A stretch of DNA of 64,000 nt, taken from contig OZ026547.1 of the NCBI GenBank assembly GCA_964020155.1, positions 5,284,009 through 5,348,008 of the forward strand, written 5' to 3'. Position numbers and translations under genes: made by a program. Positions 10,848 to 22,877 of this stretch are shown here, piece after piece. The stretch's first letter is position 1, and each line of letters starts with the position of its first letter. Source of the DNA: Chondrilla cf. caribensis (lineage: Eukaryota; Porifera; Demospongiae; Chondrillida; Chondrillidae). The notes below the pieces were generated by a model, which searched no databases, was not told where the DNA came from, and saw only the letters and a list, made by a program, of their open reading frames with translations.

Positions 10848-11720
10848 ATAGCCTTGTTAGTTTATACGCTGTCATACCTTAAGTATGGACATGTTGGCTA
10901 AGCAAATTTATCAGTGTCAAAATGCTCATTCTGATACTGCTACATGGTATGTAAACCTCTGTACACTGGACAACTACAAGCTTAGGTGAGGTGCATCAGA
11001 CTCTGTCTGATCTGCAGTGGAACCTCTTAACAAAGGCCACATCTACATAAGGACCACCTATCTTAAGTGACCATTATCAAACTACCCACTATTTCAAATC
11101 AAATGTATACAGCAAAGCAGCTCTGTATAAACACTACGTAGCATGTAAATTTCAGTAGGTCCCTCTGGAAAGGTCATAGTTGCCTTTTTTTCTCTTACAG
11201 TAGCCTATGCAAGGGATTTTGCATAGTACCCTGCACTTGTGGGAAGATGGACAGCCTGACTGTACTACATAGGAGACCACATTGACTTCACAGGGAAACA
11301 AGAGCTCTTGATGATACTGGATCAACTAGGACCACATGGAATTTCTGGACACCCAGGAACACTAGATGTTGAGGATTCACATGTAAATGAACTTTGGGAT
11401 CTTCAGTGAAACCTTACAGGTAGCAAATTCAATTTTATGGGAAGACATAGAGCTAGTAATTTCATTAGTGGTGCAATCATTGATGCATTGATAAATCAAT
11501 TACAATGAACATTACTATGTCACTACAATTGCGCATGTATGTCCATGAGCAGTACCCTATGAACAGACGAAAGATTTAGGATGTTTAGTGACTAAGTACT
11601 TAGACTAAGTATGTTTACAGCTCTGTCCAAGATCACTAATACTGTATAATAAAATGTTTAATCATAGCTCTTTTCATCTTGTTTGAAGGAATGTACCTTA
11701 TAGGATTGAAGGCAACTCCT
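10848..11720 (+). repeat. Diverged array-spacer block upstream of copy 2
   Basis: Aligns with the spacer preceding other copies (for example 19430-20340): the TTTGTTAGTTTAT segment, the GTGGAACCT/AGGACCACCTATC segment, the Gly-X-Y-like relic at about 11290-11390, and the ACAAGATA..CCTGTGGGTCCTGATCGTAAGAG segment. In the relic one frame reads GPHGISGHPGTL and the preceding part reads DTGST in another frame. Confidence 0.65.
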
Positions 11721-12109
11721 AACACAAGATAGTCCTGTGGGTCCTGATCGTAAGAGCACAATGTACTGCGAATTCTCATTAATGCTCCGCTGCATTATCC
11801 ACCATTTTTTTAAATCTGCCACAATTTCCCAGTACCAATGTAATTTACAAGTGCCAATGAAATTTTAGTTAATCCGTCAAACTCATAAATCTGCCATACT
11901 TCTTGGAAACGAATTGCGGCCGATTAATGAATATTCACTGTAACGCTTCAAATGTGAATTACTCATGTCGCATCATGCAGATTCATATGTAATCTGCAAT
12001 ACTAATAATAAATATGTATACAATATATATATCCTACAAAATTCCATTTGGACTTTCTATATCATATGAAGTTGTTGCGCTCATTTTCTCGATGTGATAC
12101 ATTCCTGTC

Positions 12110-12257
12110 CTTTGATGTTTTTTTGGTACTAATTAGACGGAATGTCGATCGAAGCCGCATGCCACCGCCATTTTGTTGTCGTCATCGGTAACCGTTTCCG
12201 TTATTGTATAGTGTTAAAGTGTCATTACTCAACTCAGCTTTCTCAACTGACGGCAAG
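12110..12257 (+). promoter_or_regulatory. CpG-rich promoter-like region with YY1-type site
   Basis: Locally GC/CpG-richer than its surroundings, with CCGCCATTTTG at about 12166-12176, the typical YY1 motif near start sites of broadly expressed animal genes. It directly precedes the exon at 12258. Inference only. Confidence 0.45.
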
Positions 12258-12413
12258 ATGGCTTATCAGCTTCGAACTAGAAAACGACCTGTGTCTTACG
12301 TCGATAAGACTGATTGGAAAGTACCGCGACGACCAAAACAAAAGAAAAATGAAGACAATCTCTATCCGATTGAAGTTGTTGAAAAAGATGAAGAAAAAAA
12401 CAACAAACACATG
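12258..12413 (+). CDS. Putative first coding exon, basic N-terminus, gene not completed
   Basis: ATG in good context (GCAAGATGG) opens MAYQLRTRKRPVSYVDK and continues through a Lys/Arg-rich stretch to LYPIEVVEKDE, ending at a donor-like GTATGT (12414). Codons look coding (no stop, acidic and basic patches, Trp in TDWKVPRR). I recall that similar N-termini precede chromo/Tudor-like 'HYVGY' segments in invertebrate proteins, but no such exon was found downstream, so it may be a first exon of a truncated gene or of a transposon-captured gene. No function is claimed. Confidence 0.45.
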
Positions 12414-12689
12414 TATGTGTTGTATAAATGAATTCATTATATCTATGAACAGACATCAAATTGCAAGTGAAATATCTCTGTAAACACGATAGTACTATAA
12501 TAGTATTACGTTTGCATGTATGTATTATAATGTCTTAGTATATGTTCACGTAATATATACCAGGGCTCATCAGCTGTGCTGGGGTATCATTGTTATCATA
12601 ATGATATGGCTTCTATTAATAACAATGTACAAATGTACACTAAACTATGGCCATATCGCAATAATAACAGAGGTGTGTATTCGATTAGC

Positions 12690-13045
12690 TGTAGACGCTA
12701 TATAATACATAGCGTTTCGGCCTTTTGGGCCTCATCAGTACAGCTTACACATATTAGAACATAGGATGCATATGTGATGATAATCTTTGTATATTAAATG
12801 GTTTTTAGAAAAACCATTGGTGACATAGAGTTAACTCACATGGTCAAGACATCTTGGGTTAGGGTTAGGGCATGAGGTGTTCCAGCCTGTTAGCCTTTGG
12901 TAGAATCTGGATAACAAGCTGATTACCACAACTCACCTGAAGTATGTTTTTGTAAGGGAACATAGGAACTGCAGGCACATATATAAACAGGCACTGTTTC
13001 GGCCTTTTGGGCCTCATCAGTGCAGTGTACCCCTTAAGGAATAAA
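12690..13045 (+). repeat. Element with two TTTCGGCCTTTTGGGCC motifs
   Basis: GTTTCGGCCTTTTGGGCCTC occurs at about 12715-12734 and again near 12988-13007, both followed by ATCAGT; the reverse complement is at about 60003-60022 inside the inverted-repeat element in the ParB-like gene. Between them, at 12856-12869, is a two-unit telomere-like GGGTTAGGGTTAGGG. This is probably a short inverted-repeat element family. Confidence 0.6.
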
Positions 13046-13415
13046 CAAACACATGTGGATGCCATTTGTGCATGCATGAGTGCACACACACAAGGTAGCT
13101 ATGCCATTACAATTAATTTCCTACAGTTTTAATGGTGACCATCTGTTGAGGAGTGTTGGCTTTTAGAAAAGCCTTTGTGTGTACTTGCACCTGCCACACA
13201 TACATATACAGGTGAACATTGCATACAACATACATTCCAGGGGCAGTGAAAGTAGACAGAGCTCACTCATCCATAGTACAGCGTGGAATGCGTGTGGTCA
13301 TGCCGTCAGCTTCCTTCACAGCTATAGAACAATGATATAAGAACACAATAATTTGGTAGAGGCTCATGGTGGATACGGCATAATAATAATAGTAGTAGTA
13401 AATTCTTCAGCGGTC

Positions 13416-13528
13416 ATGTAGCAGATTGAAATGATTGAAATGTAATACATTTCGACCTCGAAGTATTGTAACTGATTAAGATCTTCAAGGTCGAAACGCA
13501 TTACATTTCAATCATCTCAATCTACCAT
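13416..13528. mobile_element. Fold-back (MITE-like) element, 113 bp
   Basis: The left arm starting ATGTAGCAGATTGAAATGAT and the right arm ending ATCATCTCAATCTACCAT are inverted copies over about 46 bp with only a few mismatches. The short centre includes AAGATCTT. It can form a long hairpin; no coding capacity. Confidence 0.85.
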
Positions 13529-13561
13529 GCAACAATATAGATGCATAAACACTGCACTAAC

Positions 13562-13760
13562 CCAGATGTCCACAATAGGGTGTGAATCTGCACTTCTTGC
13601 ATTCCTTTGAGCAGGTCAGATGATAGTGTCCACCACTGCCACAGTTGCCACATCTGACATCCCTCGGAGCTGACTTCAGCCCACTGTCTGCAAAGAACTC
13701 TAAGCGATTGCTTTTCTCCATAAGCTGAGTTAGCGCCTCCATGGACTTCATGTTGGTTGC
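13562..13760 (-). CDS. Exon with CCHC zinc-knuckle-like motif, gene not completed
   Basis: Minus-strand frame between an acceptor-like TTTTCACCAACCAG and a donor-like GTTAGT. It reads MKSMEALTQLMEKSNRLEFF, then RCGNCGSGGHYHLTC, which has the C-X2-C-X4-H-X4-C spacing of a zinc knuckle, followed by a second Cys cluster CKKCRFTPYCGH. Zinc knuckles are common in retroelement Gag and in RNA-binding proteins. No flanking exon was recognised, so it could be a single exon of an unfinished gene or a transposon remnant. Confidence 0.45.
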
Positions 13761-13807
13761 CCTGGTTGGTGAAAAGGATGAAAACATTCATTTATACTTA
13801 TTACTTG

Positions 13808-13869
13808 CACATGTACACACACACATATACACATACACACACACACACACACAGACGCACACACACACA
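13808..13869. repeat. Imperfect CA microsatellite
   Basis: CA-rich run with ATAC and GACG interruptions. Confidence 0.85.
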
Positions 13870-14077
13870 AGCTGGTAACAGCGAAACCCAGAGCGACCGT
13901 TGTTACTCTTCTGGAAACCCACGAAAGAAAGTATCATAGAACGCGGAGAGAACAATAGTACTATGCTACGTTATAATATTAAATACGTATATATTATTGC
14001 CAGTCTGTATGTTATTATAATGATACTCACACGCATGAAAGCCTATAATATACATTTAGTATTGGGCTCTCCAGTAC

Positions 14078-14268
14078 TGTAGGAAGAACGACCCCCATCG
14101 CTGTTGTATTTTACGACGCGAGGTTAGGATTAGGGTTATGTTTACTTTGTAAATTGTATTGATGTGAGCGATGCACTGATATAAATGCAAGCCAACCGTA
14201 TTTAGCTATATCCTTAACCCTAACCTTGCTATAGAATACAACGGCGCTGGGGGGTTGTTCTTCCTACA
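14078..14268. mobile_element. MITE-like element with about 60-bp terminal inverted repeats
   Basis: TGTAGGAAGAAC at 14078 and GTTCTTCCTACA at 14268 begin inverted arms that continue through ACCCCC, GTTGTATT and GGTTAGG(A/G)TTA. The arms include telomere-like TTAGGGTTA (left) and TAACCCTAAC (right) segments. The element is 191 bp and has no coding capacity. Confidence 0.8.
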
Positions 14269-14269
14269 T

Positions 14270-15130
14270 GATCCGGGTAGACACTTCATTGCTCAGTATA
14301 ACAGCTGACTAGACATTCAATCAACAGTCGAAGGTGACGTTATAAATGAACGCAGATAACCGAGCCTTCCAAACTGACTTTAAAGGGTGCTCGAAAATCG
14401 AAAAAGGCGGATTTCCCTGGCAAGAATCGGGAGCGTTGAGCCAATCACCAGAATCGTCAGCATGTACTCTATACGTTTCCGGGTTGACAATTTTGGTTTG
14501 GGGTTGGTTAGCAATGGTTCTCGAGGACTATACACTATGATGAGATATTCCCATATTAATGTATAGCATACATCATTGTCACTTTAATCGCAAATGGCGG
14601 CTGTTATGTAAACGTCATGAGAATAAAATTTAGATGAATAAAATCCTTATAAGATCAAAAACAACATGGTGAGTTGACCTTATTAATGCAGACTTTAATA
14701 ATAAATATAATGCAATAAAACACAAGATTTGTCTTGAAAACTGGTCTTTTATCAGAATTATTTGTCACCTGTAGGTGTAGAATGCACAAATAATGAGCAC
14801 AATAACCTCATATGTAATATGTTACGTTAGATATGGGAATTCTATGAATTTATCATTTGAAGATACACTGCAAGAAAAAGACAGTCGGTTTAGAAATGCC
14901 AAGTAATTCAACTACAGGGGCAGGAGCCCCATCATTTTCTACACTTGATTTGGTTACTTTACTATTCACTATTCATTTTGTCACAGTTTCCACCTGAGCA
15001 TGAACATGTGTAGTCAGATATACTCAAATATCGTTCCTACGTCATGTAGTACATTGTCAATTGAACACCATAATACAATGTCATTGATTATTTATTCAAT
15101 TTAACACATAGATCTTGAAATGCATGGACA
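14270..15130. other. Spacer, no gene supported
   Basis: A 64-codon plus frame at 14346 has no recognisable domain. A YY1-like AAATGGCGGC lies at 14591-14600. From about 14790 on, the sequence aligns with the region upstream of other collagen copies (for example ACTGCAAGAAAAAGA and CAGGAGCCCCAT-type blocks). Confidence 0.45.
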
Positions 15131-15131
15131 A

Positions 15132-15362
<231 letters not shown>

Positions 15363-15399
15363 AAAAAGAGAGAGAGAAAGGGAGTGAGAGAGAGAGAAT

Positions 15400-15656
15400 A
15401 AAGACAGCAATAAATCCACACATGGGAATCAACTCATTTACACACCAACGCAGAATTACTAAGGATTCCACAATTACATGGTGTGTGGGTAGGTGCATAG
15501 CTAGCTAGGCATATTCATTGATCAAACCTCAACAAAACATGTAATGAATATCTGTAAAAGTGGTTCTGTTCTCCGTTTGACAATAAAAACTGCCTGTTCT
15601 CTTGTGGTTACCACTACTAGCTATGAGAAATTTGAGTATAGACTCTAGCTACAGTT
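15400..15656 (+). promoter_or_regulatory. Core promoter of collagen copy 2
   Basis: Alignable with the other promoters. The TATA position holds CAATAAAA (15581-15588), a degenerate TATA box 74-76 bp upstream of the ATG. The GTGGTTACCAC segment is retained. Confidence 0.7.
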
Positions 15657-17380
15657 ATGGCCCCAAGCATTCAGGTGTTTGTACAAGTGGCTCTTTTGTG
15701 CTGTGTGGTGACTACCTGTACGGCATGGCATAGGCTGAGTATCCTTGATAGGCCTAAAGCATTCTCACAACTTGAAAACAAAGTGAATGTGCAACAAGAA
15801 GAAATCAAGTCACTTCACCAGATAATAGAACATTTGGAGAAGAGACTAGAACAACTTGAAGCAAAAGGTGAGTTTGGTGAGGTTCAAGTACAATCTGCAG
15901 TCCCTACTCTTCATTCCTGTTAGTCAGGACCTTCCTCCATAGAGTTTGTGGTTTTGCTTCATGGTATGACAGTCGGCCAATTTTAAGACAGTACATAGAA
16001 TGGTGAATCCCACCAGTATTGATGGAATACTCATTCCAAGCATTTCTAATATCCTTGTGGATTTGGAATTTAGAATTACAGGAATGAATTACTTGGTGTG
16101 ATTGTTAAAAATGAAATTTGTTCAAGATGACAAATCTCTTGGGGCTGCCTCCTTGAACCAGAGTTTCTTGGTTGCCATTTTCAAAAGAACCTTCACATAA
16201 TAAGTTATGTTAGGAGAATCTTCTGGACTCACGTTATAATAGATATTCAGTATTAAATTCTGGACACTTCAATAAAATATATACAATATAAATTATGGCA
16301 GAATGCATTATGTGCAGATACCTGGTATACACAGATTATGTCACACTAGTATTTTAAGTTTGAAAACACATGAAGTTGCTGCCCCATGTACTTGAATTAC
16401 TTGGGCTTACACATCATTTCAAAGCTGATATACATGTAATAATAATATTTTATGTTCACACATTTATACTACATTTTTGAATGAACGTAACATACTGGAA
16501 GTCTTTTTTGCAGCATAAGTGTGAATGTATGCAAAATGTACACAGCATGGATGACCACATGGATGTCCCAAACAACAAATCAAAAAAAACTACATAATAT
16601 CCAACAGAAACAATAAATTCACTTTTACGTACAGGAGATTATGTGCCTAGATGTTGTCCCATTTATACGTGAAAACCCAATTTCAATATTAAATACAGTG
16701 TGTGACATCAATCATGTTGCTCATTTGGATTATATAGACTCATTGTTCTTCCAACAGATGAACTCCTGAAAAGAACTAGACGACAAGATGTTTGCAGTTG
16801 TCCACTTGGCCCAAAAGGGGCTAGAGGAACACCGGGACTGAATGGGATAAATGGAACAAAGGGTGAAAAGGGAGACCCAGGGCCACATGGGGACAGGGGT
16901 GAAAAAGGTGAACTAGGACTGCCAGGATCTCCAGGACCACGAGGACTAAATGGAACAAAAGGTGAACGTGGGGAAACAGGACAAGCAGGGGATGTTGGAG
17001 AGAAAGGTGAGCCAGGACTAAAAGGAGACACAGGAGTGGCAGGACTTAATGGAACAAAAGGTGAAAAGGGAAAAATAGGACAACCAGGGAATGCTGGACA
17101 GAAAGGCGAGCCTGGACTGAAAGGAGACAGAGGAGTGCCAGGACTTAATGGAACAAAAGGTGAACAAGGAGAAAGAGGACAAACAGGAAATGTTGGACAA
17201 AAAGGAGAGAAAGGCATGAAAGGGGAGCAAGGACCACAGGGATATAATGGAACAGAGTGTAAACTAGGAAGAGATGCACCAAAATGTCCAGAACAAACAA
17301 TTTCACCAACACCTCCTACAAGTTCATCAACACTTGCTACAAGTTCTGTTACAGTAACTGTAACACTTAATCTTGGCTAA
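15657..17380 (+). CDS. Collagen-like secreted coiled-coil protein, array copy 2 (type A)
   Basis: Exons 15657-15867 and 16758-17380, 277 residues, donor GTGAGT, acceptor CCAACAG, phase 1. Signal peptide MAPSIQVFVQVALLCC onward. Compared with other copies exon 1 has a 12-bp in-frame insertion near the signal-peptide end (TAWHRLS) and reads ILDRPK in place of IPDWPK. Coiled-coil heptads LENKVNV, IKSL, IIEHLEKRLEQL. Furin-type RTRR, then CSC and 50 continuous Gly-X-Y triplets with NGT sequons, then Cys residues in TEC and APKC, and a Ser/Thr tail (TVTVTVTL). The changed signal-peptide cleavage region and weaker TATA suggest altered expression or processing, but the frame is intact. Confidence 0.9.
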
Positions 17381-18510
17381 TATATATACCATTCATTGAT
17401 CTGGAGATGGAACACGAATATTTCATGCAAGTGCTATTCTTATGCTACATGTTATTAGTGTTTAATTGCGTTTTAATTGTGGCATTTTCATAGCAATGGT
17501 TTAATGTAATCTGTTAGCTATTCATATAAAAGCGTTAATAATTTAATACATATTACCATTATAACAGGATATTTTGTATGCCGTCCACATATCCTTTAAT
17601 TTTGATACAGCAAAATTGACATGTATTTGCACAAATTATAATGGATTCTATAACAATTGCAAATAATTGTAAATACGTGAGATTTTATGGAATTGAGTGA
17701 AACCCATAACATGAGGATATTATATTTTGTGTAATATTTCTCAATAATATAATTCCATAATTTGATATAGTCATATTAAGTGTAATAGTAAGAGTAATAA
17801 TAAACATTAGCACTAGCAAATTGACTGATAACAAAAAGAGGTAAGTATTAAGTGTGATGTTACGAGGAATCATCTGCTGGTAACTGAGAGGATGAGACAT
17901 CCATCTGCGTTACTGACAATGCTTCTGGAGTAGAATAAATATGCATTTCCTGCAATTTTGAGCGGCTGCTGTAGTAATGGATTCTGTAAAGGTCAAATTG
18001 AATTGCAATAATGATACATGAATGAGATATTAGTTTTTCATTTAGACCATCATGAATAATAATTAATGAGGCAATCTCCTGTGGTTTCACCCTTTCCCAC
18101 ACAATATTTTTTGTATTGTAAAATATAAATTGTAAAAATAATTGAATAGGTGTATATCATTGAAAGTGAGTCTCAGAAATTTTCAAGGAAATGAAACACA
18201 TTTGCTGTATTCCTTCATACTTTCCACTTCTAGTACTGACTTGACTGACCACTGACTTTTGGATCAATTATCATTATGATTGATCCCTGAGATCAACGAA
18301 ATATAATCGTCATTGCAATTGATCCCCAAGTATTTCCTGATGAGATCTAATGTTATACTACTAGTAAAAGCTCAACACTAAAACGACTCTACTACTGTGG
18401 ATGCATTTCGATTTTTGAAAAATGCAATGCGAAATTCAGAATCCATGTGTAGGAAAAGCCCTAAATTGATATGCATATCACAGCAGTTCAGTACTGTTTG
18501 TATAGGAAAT
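17381..18510. other. Type-A 3' spacer without gene
   Basis: Aligns with the sequence after copies 3, 5 and 7 (an ATTGATCTGGAGATGGA segment, then AACATGAGGATATTATATTTTGT near 17710, then GAGGAATCATCTGCTG near 17865). This copy lacks the inverted-repeat element inserted after copies 3 and 5, so it shows the empty state. Confidence 0.6.
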
Positions 18511-18514
18511 GACT

Positions 18515-18992
18515 TCAAAAAGTGAGAAGTTTTAAGTGAAATGCACTATACTTAGTCTGGTTACGGGCACTCTGAGGAACAGAACAATCCCTCAAGGATT
18601 TCAGATATTCTTGCCAACTGGAAGTCCAAATTTCCGAATTTTTCTGCTGTTCATGGTTCTTAGTAGTCTTGGACACTTCGGTGAACAGTTGTTCTTGTCT
18701 CTCAATAGTATTGGACACTTCAATGAATAGGTGTTCTTGGCTCTCAATAGTATTAGACACTTAAATGAACACGCAGGTGTGACATTACAGCATCGCTAAT
18801 GGTAAAATTGCCACTCCAATACACCATATGAAACTCTCTGAATCTTCCAAGATCCAAGTTGAACAGGTCCGGATCAAAATAAACTGTTGGATCTATGGCC
18901 TCGAGAAGATCGGGCTCTACAGTTTTTACTCGGAAGTTCGCACTCGTTTCATACTCTTTTAAATGAGTTAATCCCCTCCCCCTCTTGATCAT
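18515..18992 (-). pseudogene. Decayed minus-strand gene with 16-residue repeats
   Basis: Two neighbouring minus-strand frames. The upstream part reads DPTVYFDPDLFNLDLGRF and then EFHMVYWS; the downstream part reads repeats of the form SNTIE.QE.LF.EV (16 residues, 48 bp) followed by SWQEYLKSLRD. Homologous pieces are found after copies 3 (about 24243-24540) and 5 (about 39309-39560), with different repeat numbers, and the HMVYW part at 1958-2185. Frames are interrupted and no start is defined. The family is unknown to me. Confidence 0.55.
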
Positions 18993-19285
18993 CGCATTTC
19001 GAATCCCTCGGGGTCAGCAATTAACTTACATGTAGAAGTTACTAATTAGAAACCTATACCTCTATATACCTAGGGGTTACTAATAATTATTATATGATAA
19101 GGATTCATTGCTGTGTGGGTATCTATGAATAACGAGAGTTGCTGAGGGTAGAGGTCACTGTGTATCTATGTAGTTGTTTGGTTTTCTGGAGGTGACCTAA
19201 TTCACTGTTCATGTATAAGGCCCTATAGCTGTTCCACTACCAGTATGCTTGGTAATCTCATGGTATAAAGTAACATACATATGTA

Positions 19286-19352
19286 CCTGGCATTACTTCC
19301 AATAGCTCTTTCCTGGCACTGATTGTATGGAGGTCACCCAGTACTTCGTATG
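19286..19352 (-). pseudogene. ParB-like exon relic in spacer (1 of 5)
   Basis: Minus-strand frame reads YEVLGDLHTISARKELLE then MPG and a GTACAT donor-like sequence, matching YEVLGGLHTVTAKKELMAE at the end of exon 5 of the ParB-like gene (59240-59518), including the splice position. Upstream sequence of the exon is mostly lost in this copy. Confidence 0.75.
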
Positions 19353-19852
19353 GCTATAGTGTCCACATCTCTCTATGAAGACACTATTTGCACCTATTAC
19401 AAATCAAATCATGCAGCATTACAGCTTTGTTAGTTTACTGCTGTTATACCTTTGAAAAGTATAGACAAGCTTGGCTGAGAATATATATATAAAAGGGTAA
19501 TGATGCTCATCCTGATCCTGGTACATGGTATCCAAACCTCTGCACTCTGCACTATTGCAAGCTTAGGTGAGACTCATCAGATGCTGTCTGAACAGGGCAA
19601 CCTGTTAAAATAGACCACCTCTACACAAGGACCCCCTATCTACCCACTATTTTAAACCAACTACGCATAGAGTAAAGCAATTCTTTATAAAGTCCACCTA
19701 GTGTGTCAAATTTAGGAAGTACCTCTAAAAAACTTACAATTCTTAGCTGTTTTTTTTCTGTTACAATAGTATCAAACCTATAGGCATGTGCATTGGCATA
19801 GAATTCTGCACTTGTGGGAAGATGGAAAGTCTGACTGTACTACATAGAAGAC

Positions 19853-19965
19853 AGCATTGACTTGACAAGGGAACCAGTAGCTGATGGAGACACTGGATCA
19901 ACTAGGACCACAAGCAACTTTTGATCATTCAGGAGCACTAGGATATGTTTAGTACACATAGGTGA
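19853..19965 (+). pseudogene. Gly-X-Y-like relic in spacer
   Basis: One plus frame reads EPVADGDTGST; a +1 shifted frame continues GPQATFDHSGALGYV; GTGAGT follows at about 19961. The same arrangement recurs near 26240, 33420, 41270 and 49000, and the Gly spacing of three in both parts suggests a decayed collagen-like exon ending at a splice donor. Confidence 0.5.
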
Positions 19966-20748
19966 GTGCCCTTTGGAGCCTTCAATCAAACCTTACAAGT
20001 AGCAAATTCAATTATAATATGGGAAGATATACAGAAATATCATTAGTGGTGTAACAAATGATACATTGCTAAGTCAATTACAATGGACATGACTATGTCC
20101 CTGTGACTGCATATGTATGTCCATAAGCAGTACACCATGAACAGTCTAGTAGTTTAGGATGTTCAGTGACCAAGTAATTAGACTAAATTTGTTTACAGCT
20201 CTCTCCTAAGAACACTAATGAAGCATAATATGCTGTGAAGATCTAATTAAAATTTGCTTTGTTTGAAGGAATGCACCTTATGGAACTCCTAACACAAGAT
20301 ATTGCTGTGGGTCCTGATCGTAAGAGTACAATATACAGTGAATTATCATTAATGCACTACCACATGTAGTGTGAATGTATGTGAAATCAGCAATACTAAT
20401 AATCCATTTAATATATCCTACACAATTTTCTTTTCACTAAGGGTATATGATACGCTAGATGTATGAATTCTATGAAGTTTTTATTACAGTATGCACTGCA
20501 AGAAAAAGAGAACCGATTTTGAAATGTCACGTAATTCAAGTGTGGGAGCGGCAGCCTCACATGTTTCTTAACTGTTATAGTTTGCTTTAATATTCACTTC
20601 AACTTTTTAGGCTGCAACACAGGCCAATAATATAAAGACCATTGCATTTTTACATACCCCCAATTCAAATCCTGACACAGTATACAGAAATTAGATGAAA
20701 GATACTAGTATCTTGGACAATAAAATATTTAATTCATTCTTGTCACAG

Positions 20749-20750
<2 letters not shown>

Positions 20751-20821
<71 letters not shown>

Positions 20822-20838
20822 CACACACACATACACAC
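20751..20838. repeat. CA microsatellite upstream of copy 3
   Basis: About 88 bp of CA repeat, broken once by AA, located about 180 bp upstream of the TATA box. Confidence 0.95.
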
Positions 20839-20859
20839 CACAGAAGCAAGAAATACCTC

Positions 20860-21089
20860 TACCCCTACACATGGGAATCAAGTCATTTACACCAAAGCAG
20901 TATTACTAAGGATTCCACATTACATGGTGTATCCATAGGTGCATAAGTATATTCATTGATCAAACCTCAAAACCACTAATGAATATCATTAAAAGTGGTT
21001 CTGTTCTCTCTTTCACTATAAAGCTGCCTGTTCTTGTGGTTACCACTACTAGCACTAAGAAATTTAGTGCATAGACGTTAGCTACAGTT
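20860..21089 (+). promoter_or_regulatory. Core promoter of collagen copy 3
   Basis: TATAAAG at 21017-21023, 73 bp before the ATG, followed by CTTGTGGTTACCACTACTAG. Upstream blocks GGATTCCACATTACATGGTG and TTCATTGATCAAACCTC are shared with the other copies. Confidence 0.8.
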
Positions 21090-22877
21090 ATGGCTCCAAG
21101 TATTCAGGTCTTTGTACAAGTGGCTTTTTTGTGCTGTGTGCTGACTATCAGTATGGCAAGTATCCCTGATTGGCCAAAAACATTCTCACAACTTGAAAAC
21201 AAAGTGAATATGCAACAAGAAGAAATCAAATCACTTCACCAGATAATAGAACAGTTGGAGATGAGACTAGAACAACTTGAAGCGAAAGGTGAGTTTGGTG
21301 AAGTTCTAGTACAACCCGAAGCTCTTCATTTCTGTTAGTTCTGTTAGTCAGGACCTTCCTCCATAGAGTTTGTGGGTTTGCTTCATGGTATGACATCTTT
21401 CTAAGTCGGCCAATATTAAGACACTACATAGAATGGTGAATTCCACCCGTATTGATGGAATACTCATTCCAGGCATTTCTAATATCCCTGTGGATTGGAA
21501 GTTAGAAGTACAGGAATGAAATACTTGGTGTGATTGTTAAAAATGAAATCTCTTGGGGCCGCCTCCTTGAACCAGAGTTTCTTGGTTGCCATTTTTCATT
21601 TCAAAAGAACCTTCACAGAATAAACTATGTTAGGAGAATCTTCTGGACACGAGTTATGATAGTTATTCAAAATTAAATTCTGAACATTTCAATATAATAA
21701 TTATTATGTGCAATATAAATTATGGCATGGGTGCATTATGTGCAGATACCTGGTATGCACAGATTATGTCACACTAGTATTTTAAGTTTGAGAACTCATG
21801 GAGTTGCTGCCCCATGCAAATGAAATACTTGGGCTTACACATCATTTCGAAGCTGATATACATTTAATAATAGTTCATTTACTAACCTCATTAGATATCT
21901 TACTACTCCTAGTCTACTCGGTTTTTAATGTACTAATAATATTTTATATACACATATTTATTATACTACATCTTTCGAATGAGCGTAACCAACTGGAACT
22001 CTTTTCTGCAGCATAACTGTGAATGTATGCATAATGTACGCAGCATGGATGACCACTTAGGTGTCCCAAACAACAAATAAAAAAACTCTACATATGAAAT
22101 CAAACAGAAAAAATAAATTCACTTTTACATACAGGAGAATCAGTGACTACCTGTTATCTCAGGGATATGTGAAAACTCAATTCCCATATTAAATACAGTA
22201 TGTCACATCAATCATGTTGCTCATTTGGATTATTATAGACTCATTGTTCTTTCAACAGATAAACTCCTGGAAAGAACTAAACGACAAGATGATTGCAGTT
22301 GTTCACCTGGAGCAAAAGGGGATAGAGGAACACCGGGACTGAATGGGATAAATGGAACAAAGGGTGAAATGGGAGACCCAGGTCTAAATGGGGAGAGAGG
22401 TGAAAAAGGTGAACTAGGACTGCCAGGACCCCAAGGATCACAAGGACAAAATGGAACAAAAGGTGAACACGGGGAAACTGGACAACCAGGGATTGTTGGA
22501 CAGAAAGGTGAACCAGGACAGAAAGGAGACACAGGAGTGTCAGGCTTTAATGGAACAAAGGGTGAAAAGGGAAAAAGAGGACAACCAGGGAATGTTGGTC
22601 AGAAAGGCGAGGCAGGACTGAGAGGAGACAGAGGAGTGCCAGGCCTTAATGGAACAAAGGGTGAACGAGGAGAAAGAGGTAAAGTTGGACAAAAAGGTGA
22701 GAAAGGACTGAAAGGAGAGAAAGGTCTGAAAGGGGAGCGAGGACCACAGGGACTTAATGGAACAGAGTGTGAGCTAGGAAGTGATGCACCAAAATGTCCA
22801 GGACAAACAATTTCACCAACACCTACAAGTTCATCAACACATGGTACAAGTTCATCTGTTCCTGGAAGAGTTTCTGG

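Noticed and set aside
12856..12869. Telomere-like GGGTTAGGGTTAGGG
   Set aside because: Only about two units; too short to call an interstitial telomere.
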